From contig JARGXX010000095.1 in NCBI GenBank assembly GCA_030374765.1, positions 1,240,001 to 1,304,000 of the forward strand: DNA of 64,000 nucleotides. Direction: 5' to 3'. Both the position numbers and the translations under genes were made by a program. This document shows positions 32,018-43,391 of the stretch, piece by piece. Source of the DNA: Agarophyton chilense (taxonomy: Eukaryota > Rhodophyta > Florideophyceae > Gracilariales > Gracilariaceae). The notes beneath the pieces were generated by a model. The model was given only the letters and a program-made list of their open reading frames with translations, had not been told where the DNA came from and did not search any database. How positions within the stretch are numbered: position 1 is the stretch's first letter; each line of letters opens with the position of its first letter.

Positions 32018-34561
32018 ATGAAGTACAACAACTACAAAAAACGTGCTTCAATGTGTTTCTCTAATCGTCTTGCGGTTCCGGTCACCTGCGTGTTGGATAA
32101 TGAGGCCGGCCCAAATGTCCTGAACTCCTGCGTCATACCTGAGGCGGTACTTCGGAACTTGAGCCGACCTCCCGACAACAACCCACCGGTGGCTGCAAAT
32201 GAGCACCCATTAAACCTTCGAGATATGCTCACCACTGTGGTGCATCTCGGACACCTCAAGGTAAGACTGCAATTCTTTGTTGTCTACCGTTTACCAACAG
32301 ACTGCCTACTAGGTACGAACTTCATTGACAGACATGTCAAAGCAATCCTTCCTGGTTCCCGTACCGTCGTCCTACATCACGGGGGACGAATTGTAATTTT
32401 AGGTAACACGGAAACCAAACGTGGATGGTTCGTCAAACCGAAGAAGACGATATCCACCGAAATGGTCTCCAACAAAGTGCGCATTACCAAACAGGTTGTT
32501 ATCCCGCCAATGCACCAAATATTGGTACCGGTGTCGTGTGCGACCCCCGGGCTGGTTATACTACAAAACCATGCGAGGCTAGCACATCGACACCTCACCT
32601 TGATGGCCAATGGGATTGTCGACAACATCCCAAATCAACCCTTTAAGGTGTGTCTCAGCAACTTCAGCAGTCTTGACGTGAAGTTGCCGAAAAATACCAA
32701 TGTTGGCATCACACTACCGGCACCACAAGGTGTCTTCACCGTAGCTCACACTGATCTCGGCGAGGTCGCCTTCGATAAGGAAGGGGGTTGCGCAAATGCG
32801 TCCACAACCACAAAGGTATCGATAAACACCAACTTGGAATCAAAGCTAACGCATAAGGAATCGGTGGACAAAGAGGAGGATCCTGACCCTGAGAGGCAAT
32901 GGCAAGATACAGTTCAGATCGGTGAAGAAAGAGGCGAACTGCCGGGCCGAATTCTCGACCTTCTGAAGGAGTTCGAAACCATGTGGGCAGGCCATCTGGG
33001 CCAAATTAAGGCCACACAGAATCGCATCGAGCTCCTCCCCAACTCGAAGCCGATTTATCAGCAAACATACCGTGCAGGTTCAAAAGCGAGAGAAGTAAAA
33101 CTCAAAGAAGTGGAGCGAATGCTCCACGAAGGTATAATTGAACCAGCCAACTCAGATTGGGCTAGTCCTATGGTTCTGGTTCAGAAGAAAGGGGATAAAC
33201 GTACAAGGTTATAGGTGGACAACAGGAGGCTCAATAGGGTGACCGTCAGGGATTCGTACCCGACACCTAGAATGGATGAGTGCATCGACTTCTTGGGAGA
33301 TGCGCAGATATTTACCCCGTTGGATGCCAACTGTGGTTTTTGGCAGGTACCTGTAATTGTGGAAGATCGAGACAAAACGATCTTCACGTGCCATGCAGGT
33401 TTTTTTCGCTTCAAGCGGATGCCATTCGGGTTGCACAATGCTCCAGTCACCTTTAAAAGGGCGCTGGACATCATCCTTTTGGAGGTTAAGTGGACAACCG
33501 CCTTGGTATACGTCGATGATGTAATCATCTACTCCAGATCGGTAGAAGAGCATTGTGCTCCCGTGCGCACCGTACTAACCCTCCTAGCTAAGGCGGGGGT
33601 GACGCTGAAGCTACGCAAATGCGTCTTCTTTACCAGAACTGTTGAACACCTGGGCCACCTTTCAGGCCCTGGTACCCTAGAAGTTGCGCCGAGCATCATT
33701 AGAGCCGTAAAGGAGGTCAAGTTGCCACGATCCCAGACAGACGTACGATCCTTTATAGATTTATGTAACATCTATCGTCGCTTCGTCAAGGGATTCGCGA
33801 AAATAATGGCTCCCCTAAACAAGAAGCTCCAGAAAGGTGAACCTGAACGATTTGAGGATCTATCGAAAGACGAAATGGATACCTTTGAGGTATTGAAACG
33901 AGCGCGGTTGTCGCCGCTGATCTTAGCGTTACCGAAGACAGGTCTACCGTTCACGCTGGATACGGATGCATCCCATGCCCAAATTTGTTGTTGTCTCATG
34001 CAGGAGCAGCACAACGGAGACAAATTACCTATAGGGTACTGGAGCCGCACTATGAATGAGGCGGAGCAGAACTACACGGTCCCCGAGAAGGAATGTCTAG
34101 CAGTAGTGTGGAGCATGTTGATGCTCCGTCCGTACCTTTATTGTGAGCGCTTTACGTTTCGCACGGACCACGACGCCTTAAGGTGGATCCTCGAACTCGC
34201 AGATGCGTGTTGTAGACTTGCCCGTTGGAGGTTGGGACTGTCGGAGTTTGAATACGACGTACAGTACCGTCCAGGTATCAAGCACAACATAGCTGATGCT
34301 ATGTCACGCTTAAACACCTCAGGGCTAGAGACAGAACCGGTAAACGATGATATCCCTTGCTTTTTGGTGTCCTCAAACCAAAATGGTACCGGCGAACACC
34401 TAGAAGGGTGTTGGGACCTACCTGAAGAAGGTGCCTTGCGGAACACCGACATGGCCACGCAGATACTGACCCTAGAGGAAACGAACGTCATGTCCGTAAC
34501 CAGAGAGGAATTTCTACGAGAACAGGCCCAGGATGCGTACTGCAGAACCCTGGCTGACTGA
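32018..34561 (+). pseudogene. Element 2 protease, reverse transcriptase and RNase H
   Basis: The protease region lies around 32080-32350. The RT begins near 32990 and shows SDWASPMVLVQKK, FRFKRMPFGLHNAPVTF and the catalytic YVDDVI. RNase H begins at FTLDTDASHAQICC and includes FTFRTDHDALRWIL. It belongs to the same Ty3/gypsy lineage as element 1 but is clearly diverged from it. Confidence 0.9.
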
Positions 34562-34588
34562 ATTGGTTTCAAAGGATCACCGTTCGAT

Positions 34589-36226
34589 GTGGACCACAAT
34601 GGGTACATCGTGAGAAGGTCAACCTTGGATGGTAGCCTTCAAAAGGTGGTTCCCAAGGCGCTTCGCCCGAGAGTCTTCTATCTGGCGCACTACCCGCGAC
34701 TATCGGGACACTCCGGTGCCACCAGGATGTATTACACCTTGAGGCAACAGTTCTACTGGCCTCATATGGCCCATGATGTCTATATCTTTGTAGGTCAATG
34801 TGAATCCTGTGTTCGTGTGTTTGTGCCCGCGGTGGTATTCGAAAGCATCGAAAATACCTCAAGCTGTTTCCAGCAGCGGGTCCGCCGGAGTTTGTTGCGA
34901 TAGACCTCCTAGGACCACTTTCCAAGACCAAGAATGGGTATCAGCACATTCTAGTGATCACCGACAGGTTCTCCAGGCTCAGGAGAGCGTTACCTTTAAA
35001 GGAGACGAAGTCAACAACGCTGGCCATCGCGTTCTTCAACACTTGGGTCTACCCGTATGGGGCACCACTGTACCTACTCACCGATAATGGGTCAAACCTG
35101 GCATCGAAGTTCTTTGAAGCAGTCTGTAACCTCTTGGGTATCAAGCAATATTTCACTAATGCCTACCACCCGCAGACAAAAGGACAGGTCGAACGCTTTA
35201 ACCACACATTGGTATCAAGGCTACGACACTATATGGAAGAGCACCAAACTGGGTGGGATGAGCTGGTGCAACCGCTCACCTATTCCTGTAACGTTCAGGT
35301 ACCCCGGTCAACGCAGACCACTCTCTTTGATTTGGTTCTTTCGCAACACCCCCCAGATATTGTAGTGCAGGGGGATCATACCACCAGCACTGCAGCTCGC
35401 GCACTGACCCCTGCCCAGGTCAAGAAAAATACCCTTTTGAGGTTGAGGAGGGCTCTCAAACATGCAGAATGCCGCCTCACTTCAGCCCAGAAGCGGTACC
35501 AGGCCGAATACGACTGTAAGGTAACCAAAGTGGTCTCTGTATCTTCGGGACAATATGTCTACATAGACAACCCACCTTCAGGTAAAAGACCACGACTGGG
35601 TGATGAAGCGGACGATGAAGCTATTGATAGAGATATCAATTCGAAGCTTCTACCCAAATCATTGGGACCTTATAAGGTATTGAACTCATCAGACCACACC
35701 GTTACGGTTGAAAAAGATGTAATACCGAATATGATATCAATTGACCGTACTACCGTAGCACCTGAAACGGTTCAACATCGCATTGAGGCAGGCACCTCAG
35801 CCCGAGAGCCCAGACCTGTAGCTCTGCGCACTCGACCCTCGGAGGACCCCACCCCAATTGAGGTGAACGATGACCTTCAACGTGATGATCCGGATTACAG
35901 CTTTCTAACAGGGACGGAAACTGAACCTCAAACGGGAACAGCGGGAGCTCCCGACCCGGCTCCCACACGCGAAGCTCCCAATTCGGAACATACGAACCCT
36001 TGAGGTAGCGTTCCCCCGAAAGATCAGGACCAAACCTCAGAGGAATTCCCCGTTGACCGTCCAGTAGGCCACAAGCGAACCTACAATTGTATGCAGTACA
36101 CCGTAAGGTGGTACGGCTGGGAGCCAGAAGGGGACACCCTCGAACCCCCAGCTGCAATACCCCCACACTTCCGTATCAGGTATTGGCGCCGTCGCAAGGA
36201 GCCGATGCCTGCAGACGGCTATCCTT
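34589..36226 (+). pseudogene. Element 2 integrase with C-terminal chromodomain
   Basis: The zinc-binding part (YLAHYPRLSGHSG and QCESC), the core (LLTDNGSNL, YHPQTKGQVERFN) and a GPY-like segment (LGPYKVLNSS) lie between 34600 and 35720. At about 36090-36190 a chromodomain can be read (YTVRWYGWEPEGDTLEP, then IPPHFRIRYW). Broken. Confidence 0.85.
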
Positions 36227-36961
36227 AGACCTTCGGGGTACTCAGGCCTAAGGAAGTGGGAGACAAGACGTCGTTTTCCGCAGAAGGTGGACGAATATGG
36301 GTGTCAGATTACCTACAAGGGAGGATACGAAAGAAAAACCGTATGTAACAGTAGAAGAGACAAGGAGAGACAACAATTTACTTTAAAAGAAACACTAAGG
36401 AAGTCAAGTTTCAGGTGGCCGCCAAAAGAACCTCAAAGGTGAAGCGACAGAAAGTCTAGCCCCCGCATCTGGGATTAGAAGGACCTTTCGGTTGAGGAAC
36501 AGTTAGATCGGGAGGACCCGTGTTATTGACTACCCACGAAGGAAGTCTTGCAGGAATGCTAGGAGCCATCGACATAGGAGGTAGCGAAGGAGCGGTAGCC
36601 CCGCCACTGGGGAGAGGAGTCGAAACCATCATAGGTTGAACAATGGGCTATGCGGAAGCAAAATTGCAAGCACGCAGGGCCCACTACCGAAACGGTGTTT
36701 GCGAGCGCGCTGTTGACACTGCATCGTCCTCATGATAGTCCCCACCTGAATGGTTGTCGCTGAATCCGTGCGCCGCCGTCGTCGCTCGCACTCCCCAACC
36801 GACGCTGGCACCTATTTCTGAACCTCAAGGGATCGCGCGTCGCGCACCGTGAGCAAACGCCAGCGGACACCACTCCGATGCCGGCGCCGCTTTCACTCGC
36901 TATTCCTTTATGATTTAATGGAAGGAGACACGGGGCGTGTCTCATGGGTAGGAAAGGGGTC
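36227..36961 (+). other. Element 2 3' region and polypurine tract
   Basis: About 720 bp between the chromodomain and the right LTR. The polypurine tract AGGAAAGGGG lies just before the LTR (about 36950-36959). On the minus strand there is a 60-codon proline- and serine-rich frame at about 36460-36650, in the place where elements 1 and E carry their antisense gene. I cannot show that it is related. Confidence 0.45.
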
Positions 36962-37570
36962 TGTCGTATAGTGGCAGAAGGTTTGACCTTTAATGTTGTC
37001 GATATACTACACTGACCTCGTTGGTGATGGATGCGAGGGACCATCGGCCACGCAGCTCCGGGCGAGCTACCATCTAGGTGTTGTCAGCCACGTGTAGTGT
37101 TGACATGTAACTTCTGGTTGAGTAATTGTTAGTGAGTGTAATTGTAATTATATTTATTTTAGTACAGTAGTGAAGTGGCCACCTGGCACTGTAGCCAGTG
37201 CTGGCCAGGTCTCTGACACTAGGTCAGAGACCGTGCCTTGCTGGCACTTCCCGGGTGATCTGGAGAGTGCAGTCCGCTGCATATAGGGAACTGCACCTCC
37301 CCCATCCTAATCCTATAAAGACAGGCACCACTTGGGTCACGACTATACCTTTTGGTTCATCGTTTCTCAAGTACCACACAGGCTTTCCCGCAACTCGACG
37401 CCTACCATCGTTCACCTACACGGCATAGGCTAGTTGCCTTGCCGTTTGCCCCTGTGGCTTTTCACGGTGATCTGTTACCATTGAGATTTATCACGTCTAC
37501 CTTCTAAGGTTGGGCGTCACCACGCTCCCGATACAAGACAGTAGCAGACCCCAGAGGTGATTGTACGACA
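36962..37570 (+). repeat. Element 2 right LTR
   Basis: 609 bp, TGTCGTATAG to TTGTACGACA. It borders the broken N-terminal part of the Tc1 transposase directly. No 5-bp duplication with the left flank is visible, which fits a rearranged left junction. Confidence 0.9.
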
Positions 37571-37876
37571 CGCTTGACTTCACGCCATATTGTAGATCTT
37601 GATAGAGGCAAAATTTAGATTTTTGACAATTTTTCCGCAAGATGAAGTGTTACAGCATAGTTCTCGCTTAATTCCACGCTTACCGGCCCGGGGTAGTGAC
37701 GTAGGACGGCCAGATGAACGCTTTGTTCCGTATGTATCGGGGTTTTTGATGAAGTTGCTGATTGTTTATGGGTTGCGTTTGAGTTTTCGAGCTATATCTG
37801 CTGGAATCGTACCCTGACCTACTAATTACATGATTTCCAGCTGTTCAGAGCGTGTTAGAGGTGAGCCACGAGTCAT
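37571..37876 (-). pseudogene. Tc1/mariner transposase, N-terminal DNA-binding part
   Basis: From ATG 37876 the minus strand reads MTRGSPLTRSEQLEIM, then GTIPADIARKLKRNP, then SNFIKNPDTYG and KRSSGRPTS. This is the paired helix-turn-helix with a GRP linker typical of Tc1 transposases. Two in-frame stops interrupt it (after EIM and after KRNP). It breaks off at 37571 against the right LTR of element 2 and continues, after a loss of perhaps 20-30 codons, at 17493 on the far side of the insertion. Confidence 0.85.
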
Positions 37877-37899
37877 AATTGAGCTAATGTTTTTATAAA

Positions 37900-38023
37900 G
37901 GATATACTTTTGAAACAGTGTTATTGACTTAGTGGTTTTTATTTGTTGTGAAAGGTGCTCTACAGTACGTTAAATGCCTTTTGGCGCAGTTTTTGTAAAG
38001 GGATATGTTTTTGAAACGCACTG
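37900..38023 (-). repeat. Right end of the Tc1 element with two internal direct repeats
   Basis: The complement of the left end. The outer repeat lies at about 38001-38023 and the inner one at about 37900-37918, roughly 100 bp apart, each with GGATATnnTTTTGAAAC in plus orientation. The TA at 38024-38025 is the likely target duplication. Confidence 0.75.
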
Positions 38024-38045
38024 TAAATACCGATTCGGAAGGACC

Positions 38046-38720
38046 TCAAAGTAAATTCTTTTTGTTCTGTGCTGCTTCCCAATCAATGGCCTGTGGGTCA
38101 CGAGTCGGAGCGTCATGATGTTGTCCCTCAAAATTCGCAGCACCGTCTGCGCTGGAGTCGGCAGTGTGGATGTGGTCAGCGTGAGCGATGCCAGCGTGGG
38201 TGTGGTCCCCGTGGCGATCATCAGCTTGTGTATCTCCGTCCTGTGCGCCGTCAGCGTTTGATTGATGACGTTTCCAATCGCCGTACCGCGCCCCGTGAGC
38301 CTGCTCACGATGACCTCGTCTGTTTTCAGTGTTGTGCGTGGTCATAGAGAGTATCCTCAACTTGTCCTTCACGGTTTTGTGTGTCTTCAGCCTGTTTATT
38401 ATGACCCTGTCCGTCGGTATCCTGTGTGTGACCAGTATGAGCGTTATCACTTCGAGTGTCGGCGTGGTAAGCATCGCCAACGTGAGCGTCATCAAGTAGT
38501 TTATCAACATGCAGTGCGTTGTGAGCAGTGGAATCACAGTTCCGCACGCCTCCGGCTTGTGCGCCACCATCTTGTGCGTCATCGGCTTGTGCGTCATCAG
38601 CTTTTGCGTCATCAGCTAATGTGTTGCCATCTTTTGTGTCAGCAGATGAACGTGCAGATATGGCTTGAGAACTTATGCGCTTTCGCTCGAAGTTTCGCTG
38701 TTGAAATCAAAAGAGATCAT
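38046..38720 (-). repeat. Low-complexity coding-like tract rich in A, D, G, H and T
   Basis: The minus strand carries short irregular repeats of the type GATGACGCACAAGC. They read as ADDAKADDAQADDAQ and, further down, DGAQDGDTQADDRHGDH. Two frames share the low-complexity character, suggesting a once-continuous hydrophilic repeat protein that has shifted frame. No domain is recognisable. It begins right next to the end of the Tc1 element. Confidence 0.4.
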
Positions 38721-38807
38721 AATTTTTTGTTGTAACAAATGCGGAAAGAATCCTCTTCGCTAGCTGGATATGTAAAGAAAAGCGTTAAAAATTTCCTCTA
38801 CAGGAAC

Positions 38808-39277
38808 TCAAGAGACTTCTTCGTTTATCTGTTCTAGTGAAAGTGTGATAATCATCACCTGTTTCCACCAACTACTAGTATGCTTTCCATTCCGAACTCT
38901 CACCTCCGCCACTGCAAGTTCATTCAACAACTTCCTTCGATTCTCGTTATGTATAATGACAGAAGTGGACTGCTCTACAACCGCTTTTGATTTCGCTGTC
39001 CCCTCCTTCTCCTCTTCTTCTTGCTCTCCGTGCTTGAAAATGCTGTTCGCCGAATCAAAGAATTTCATGCTGGCATCCTGAAACTCTCCAGTCCATCTCT
39101 TCCTCGATTGCGACCTACCCCCCGTAAACACACTCTTGGCCTCATTTTAATACTACTATATTCTCCTGCCTCTCCTTCGTGCCCAATTCGTTCTGCGTAA
39201 TCAATAGATCTTCCTGACGACCTGAGAATCTCGTCATATTCTGGTGGCGTTCCAAGCCCAAGAAACAAAACTTCCAC
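38808..39277 (-). pseudogene. Possible decayed gene, unknown
   Basis: Two overlapping minus-strand frames (39277-39065 and 39131-38808) read naturally one after the other. The second has a basic segment (RSQSRKRWTGEF), an acidic run (GEQEEEEKEG) and a helix with WWKQV at its end. It could be the remains of a DNA-binding or transposon protein. I do not recognise it. Confidence 0.3.
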
Positions 39278-40836
39278 AATAACTCTCTTTTGGTACCTGT
39301 CACTCAGCTTCTAGCACTTCTTACCCTTGATCCTAATACATAAACTCCTTGAAATAGGAATTCTTCTGACCGCTTCGTTTGTAGTTGGCAATAGGTAAGG
39401 AGGAAAACGTCCTAAAACCGTTCCATACGCCATGAAAATAGGCTCCTGGACGATATCCTGTCCGTGGCGCCTCGGTTTCAATTGGGTCATTATAAAAAGT
39501 CCTCAAGGCCTTGCAGAGGCGCAACGAAGGATTGTTTTACCGCTTTTCAATTACACTTACCCAGTTGTCCGCCGGTTTAAACTTCTTGTCCATCTCGGCC
39601 CTCATCGTGATAGCACTTGCAGCTTTAAGAAACGCTGCCCGACATTCAGGGTCATCACGAATCATGAGCACCAAGCGCGAAAACTCAGGAAGGTTGAAAG
39701 GGTTATTTTTCACTGGTTTCAGTTTAACAACAGCCCTTGTGTCTTTTTTTCGGTAAAATGTGGTCGAACGGGATGTTTTCTACTTATTTGAAGAGGTGCT
39801 TTTGGTGCTTTTAGTTGGGCTTCCTGCCTTCCGCTTTGTACGATGATTGTTCGAAATTTTGCCGCATGAAAAAAGCTCTGGGAACCATTTGACAAGCTGG
39901 GGAACACTATTTGAATCTGCAATATCAATCTTTCGGGGTGTCTGCACTTAAGAAACTGGGCGCATACGAAACACAACAACCCATCGATTTAAAAACTGCA
40001 TTTACTTCCAATATTTTCCTTCCATAATCTATTTTACAGTCGCCAGATGCCTTTTGTAGCAATTATGATGCATGAAGGTCATAATCTGTGAAATTAAAAC
40101 AGCTTTACCATTAAGATTGGATTTGAAGTGATCGGATTCTTTTCAGAACTGGTAGATCTCGCGCAACGTTTCTGCGGACTGAAAGCCAAAAAATGCGTGG
40201 GCTTTGTGCATATCGGAATTCTTCAGCATACTTGCAGTATCGGTAGACACTTTATGAAAGTCGGAGTTTTCCATGGCGAGGGTGAATACGGAAGAACAAA
40301 AGCCGTTGGCCTGGGTATAGATGAACTGCGGCGGAGTTCTCGTTAGTAGCCTGCGCTGCACCCGTTAATTATCCTGTGTGATTATGATCAACGGCTACGT
40401 TCTTCGTTAGATTGAGTCACCAGGGAGAGAACGGTGTAGCAACAGTGGGAGAAATCGGATAATAGAAGCGATGGAAGAGGGATGGCGAGTTTCGTTGGCG
40501 CTGGGCAACAGGTGGAAGGACACACTGAATTGAAGCCGGCTGTGAAAGGAGAATTGGGGAGCGCACCAGATGTGTCTCCCTGGTGTTTTTTAAACCGCTC
40601 TTTGTTGTTGCGTGATATCCCGAGCAAACGGTTCTAGTAGTCTTTGCTGGAATAGGCTCAATCTTCCTGGGACTGGATTTAGATTCGGTTGATTTGAACC
40701 CAAAAGTTCAAAATGGGTTCGTATTTCTTCGGAGTAGAGAAATAGCTCTACCCTCTTTTGCATCATGCAAAACGCTCCACGACCTGGACAGAGACACCCC
40801 TTTACATGTGCCCCAGAAGCTGATATCAGTGATATT
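39278..40836. other. No recognisable gene
   Basis: AT-rich sequence with short frames only. The outer part of the MULE's left end may extend into its right edge. Confidence 0.35.
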
Positions 40837-41059
40837 GGCTCGTGCTGAATTGACACGGTGTCGCTGGAGTCAGACCGCTGGCTTATCAGAAGCAGAAGTT
40901 CAACATCCAGTACCCTGCCAAACTGCACCGTAGAGGTAGGTAGCTCTATACTCCAATGACGGAATAGGGTTCCAAATTGACCCAATTGTCGGAAGCCAAG
41001 TCAGAGAGTGTCGCACTGACGCTGAGCGTCAGCGCGACACTCTCCACGTCATTGACGAC
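40837..41059 (+). repeat. MULE left inverted repeat, with an internal palindrome
   Basis: It matches the complement of 46023-46294 over long blocks, such as GGAGTCAG, TTCAACATCCAGTACCCTG and CCCAATTGTCGGAAG. At 41004-41044 it carries a nearly perfect 41-bp palindrome with 20-bp arms (GAGAGTGTCGC...GCGACACTCTC), of which the right repeat shows only one arm. Confidence 0.75.
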
Positions 41060-41125
41060 TTCAATTGGGAAGTTCTCTTTTGGTCTCCGATTGTTTCTTT
41101 TCCATCCCTTTTAGTGCTCCTTATC

Positions 41126-42240
41126 ATGCCTAAGAGTCAAGGTAAGAACTGTTTTTCTAAAAGCGCGTTCTAACGGAATTTAACTGACATAAACGTTATG
41201 AAGATGCTTTCTCAAACGCGTTAGATGAAGAACTTCTTGATTTCATTCTTTCTCGCCATGATGATGCCAAATCGCCAATAATTTGTAGAAAATTTTAGAA
41301 TGACTTAGCAATTCATACTGTAATGAACATCACAAACACAGCAAAAAGATGTTTCAAAATACAGAACCATGTGTACAGTATTGTTCGAGCAGAAAATCAG
41401 CGACACCAACCAATTTTTTCTGTCCACAGCTCGCTACTTGAGTCTATGTTTGGTTCCGATTCAATAACGTCAGCGTTAAAGGATATGAAGCCGATGCCTG
41501 GGGTCTGTTTCCGCCCGTGCGAGACATGGGTGGCTCTTTCCGGATATCCAAGACGATTAAAACGGTACCCTTCTCTTCGTCAAACATTCCCTGAAACTTC
41601 AAAGAAGTGTTTCACTGTCAATGTAACTGGAGATGTTAGTTGTATTAATACCGTTTTCGTGCCCTTTAATATTAACGGAAACCACTGGTTTTTTTTAGGT
41701 ATGCGTTATATTGGATCTTCTTGTGCTCTTCGATAAAAGCCAACGGTCTATTTTGGAGATACTTTACGGATTTTGTATTCTAAGGATGACATGGAATTCT
41801 TTAGGGAGGCTTTTGATTATTCAATCTTGGAAAGTAAGGTCTATGCTGTAGTGTCAAACAAGAACTACATGCTTGATACATGGGGTTACAAACTCCAGTC
41901 CGAGGGGTTCAGTTGGGGTTTCTGTTTTCTGGCACGGGCTACTAAGTTTGCTTCTGATAGAGGCTTCTCATCAACAGCAACTTACAAGTCTGGTTATAAC
42001 CGGGATCTTTCCGAGCGTTACCGATGGTCCGCTTCAAAGAGCCGCATACTACAGGTGTTCATGGCTTCTTCATTCTTTGAGACGAACAGAGTGAGAGATA
42101 CGACGGTTGCTTCGTGTCTTATTCATCATCGTGATAAATACTTTCAGTGTCCAGAGGAGAGTCGGACGCGATTGAAGAGGTTGCGGAATCCGCTTCTACA
42201 ACGTTCCGATTTTTCTAAACCCATTACGCTTATGGTATAA
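41126..42240 (+). pseudogene. C48/Ulp1-like cysteine protease frame of the MULE
   Basis: A start at 41126 (MPKSQ) joins through a 62-nt GT-AG intron (41142-41203, GTAAGA donor) to DAFSNALDEELLDFILS. From 41323 the frame is open apart from a stop near 41290 and the TAA at 41734. The segment NTVFVPFNINGNHWFFLG looks like the His-Trp strand of Ulp1/C48 peptidases, YFGDTLR like the Asp position, and LQSEGFSWGFCFLARA like the Gln and Cys positions, with Trp where the catalytic Cys would be. C48 enzymes cleave SUMO or related tags. The active-site change and stops suggest it is dead. Confidence 0.55.
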
Positions 42241-42310
42241 GAAAGTGTAAAGAAATTTGGTTCGGATAGAGAAGGATGGTCACGTGACACGAAAGGAAGC
42301 TAAAACGACA

Positions 42311-43391
42311 TGGATGAAAGCATTGTGGCAGGTTGGGATAACTCATTGGTGGAGAGAAGTGTGCAAGATGAGAAGCTTCACGGTAATGTTTTCGACAAAG
42401 TAAGCGAAGGTCAAAGAGAAAGCAACGACGGAGATTCTAAGAGTAATTCTAAACTTGGTTCGGAGTGAAGTGATGTCGATCACAACTCTCAAAAACGATC
42501 CATCTCATTGGAAGAGCTGGAGAAACATCAGAAGTGAACACGGATGCAAGTGCGCATGAGAGTTGAGCATGAAACTGTTAATGTGCCTCCAATGCCTGCC
42601 AGAATTTCGGCAAAACCGAAATGGTTCCTAGATTTTATAGGGCTCAAAGAAGGACAACTGGTGGTGGAGAACAGAGATGCAGCTTGGCCAGAGCTCCCCG
42701 ACGAGGATCGCAACGAAATCGATATGGTTGCCGTGTTTGAGCTCACGTGGAGCGTTTATTTGCTCCATAAGGTCGAATGCCCTCTCTCACGAGAACAAAG
42801 AACTTTGAAAGTTCTTTTCGCTTGAATGGAAGTCGAGAGCAAGGAAGGTGGAGACAGCAAATTATTAGCGAAGTGTGCTTGCCAGAAAACCCAGTCAATG
42901 GGATTTCCCTGTCGTCACATCATGAAATGCTCAATAGCGTGGAGGACATGGCTGAACCGAACCCCACCCTCAGGGAGATTCTTGACGATTAAATTGAACT
43001 CGAAGGCCTGTTCGACCCCTATTGGAAGCCCGACTCACAGGAATTTGACTATCTCCGCGTCTGCAATCTCCGAAAGCAATCTCGTGATCTTGACATGATC
43101 AGTTTGAAAGGTCAGTTACATTCGGCAGTGAGTGAATATTCCCAATTTACACTTCAACAAATCGACGCATTCCTGAAGACTTGTTCTGAGATCGAGGTTG
43201 AAACTTGCATCAAATGGTCAGATTCCCAAGCTCTCTTTGATCAAATCAAAAGAGTGACCTCGTACATGGGCCCTTACGCCGTGGATCACTTTCAGGATGT
43301 GTTGAAAATAGCGATGGAGAGCTATAACCGAGGGCGACTTCCTTCACTTTCCGTCTTCCACAATTTCAAAGTGGGAGAGAATCCTCATTAA
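42311..43391 (+). pseudogene. MULE transposase C-terminal region with SWIM zinc finger
   Basis: Short frames follow one another from ATG 42311. The diagnostic piece is CACQKTQSMGFPCRHIMKC near 42880-42935, which fits the SWIM pattern CxC...CxH found at the end of MULE transposases. Upstream is KPKWFLDFIGLKEGQL and downstream a helical stretch (SAVSEYSQFTLQQIDAFLK) of unknown role. Several stops and frame changes interrupt it. The catalytic DDE region is not recognisable. Confidence 0.6.

Larger units (their letters stand above)
17554..37570 (+). mobile_element. Element 2: Ty3/gypsy chromovirus, interrupted by element 1
   Basis: A fossil LTR retrotransposon on the plus strand. Its LTRs begin TGTCGTA and end TACGACA. 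The left LTR is split (17554-17966 and 29346-29566) by element 1; the right LTR is 36962-37570. Parts in order are the primer-binding site, gag with a zinc knuckle, protease, reverse transcriptase/RNase H, integrase, chromodomain and polypurine tract. Without element 1 it is about 8.6 kb. The LTRs differ at roughly one base in ten, so it is clearly older than element 1. It is broken, with several interruptions. Confidence 0.9.
16707..38023 (-). mobile_element. Tc1/mariner element split by a 20-kb nested insertion
   Basis: The two ends match as inverted repeats. The left end at 16707 and the complement of the right end at 38023 both run into GTTTCAAAA, one variable base, then CATATCCC, and each is bordered by the TA expected as target duplication (16705-16706 and 38024-38025). 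Removing the LTR insertion (17494-37570) leaves about 1.24 kb, the usual Tc1 size. The transposase gene lies on the minus strand: its N-terminal half is right of the insertion (37876-37571) and its C-terminal half left of it (17493-16865). The AT-rich composition contrasts with the GC-rich insert. Confidence 0.85.
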
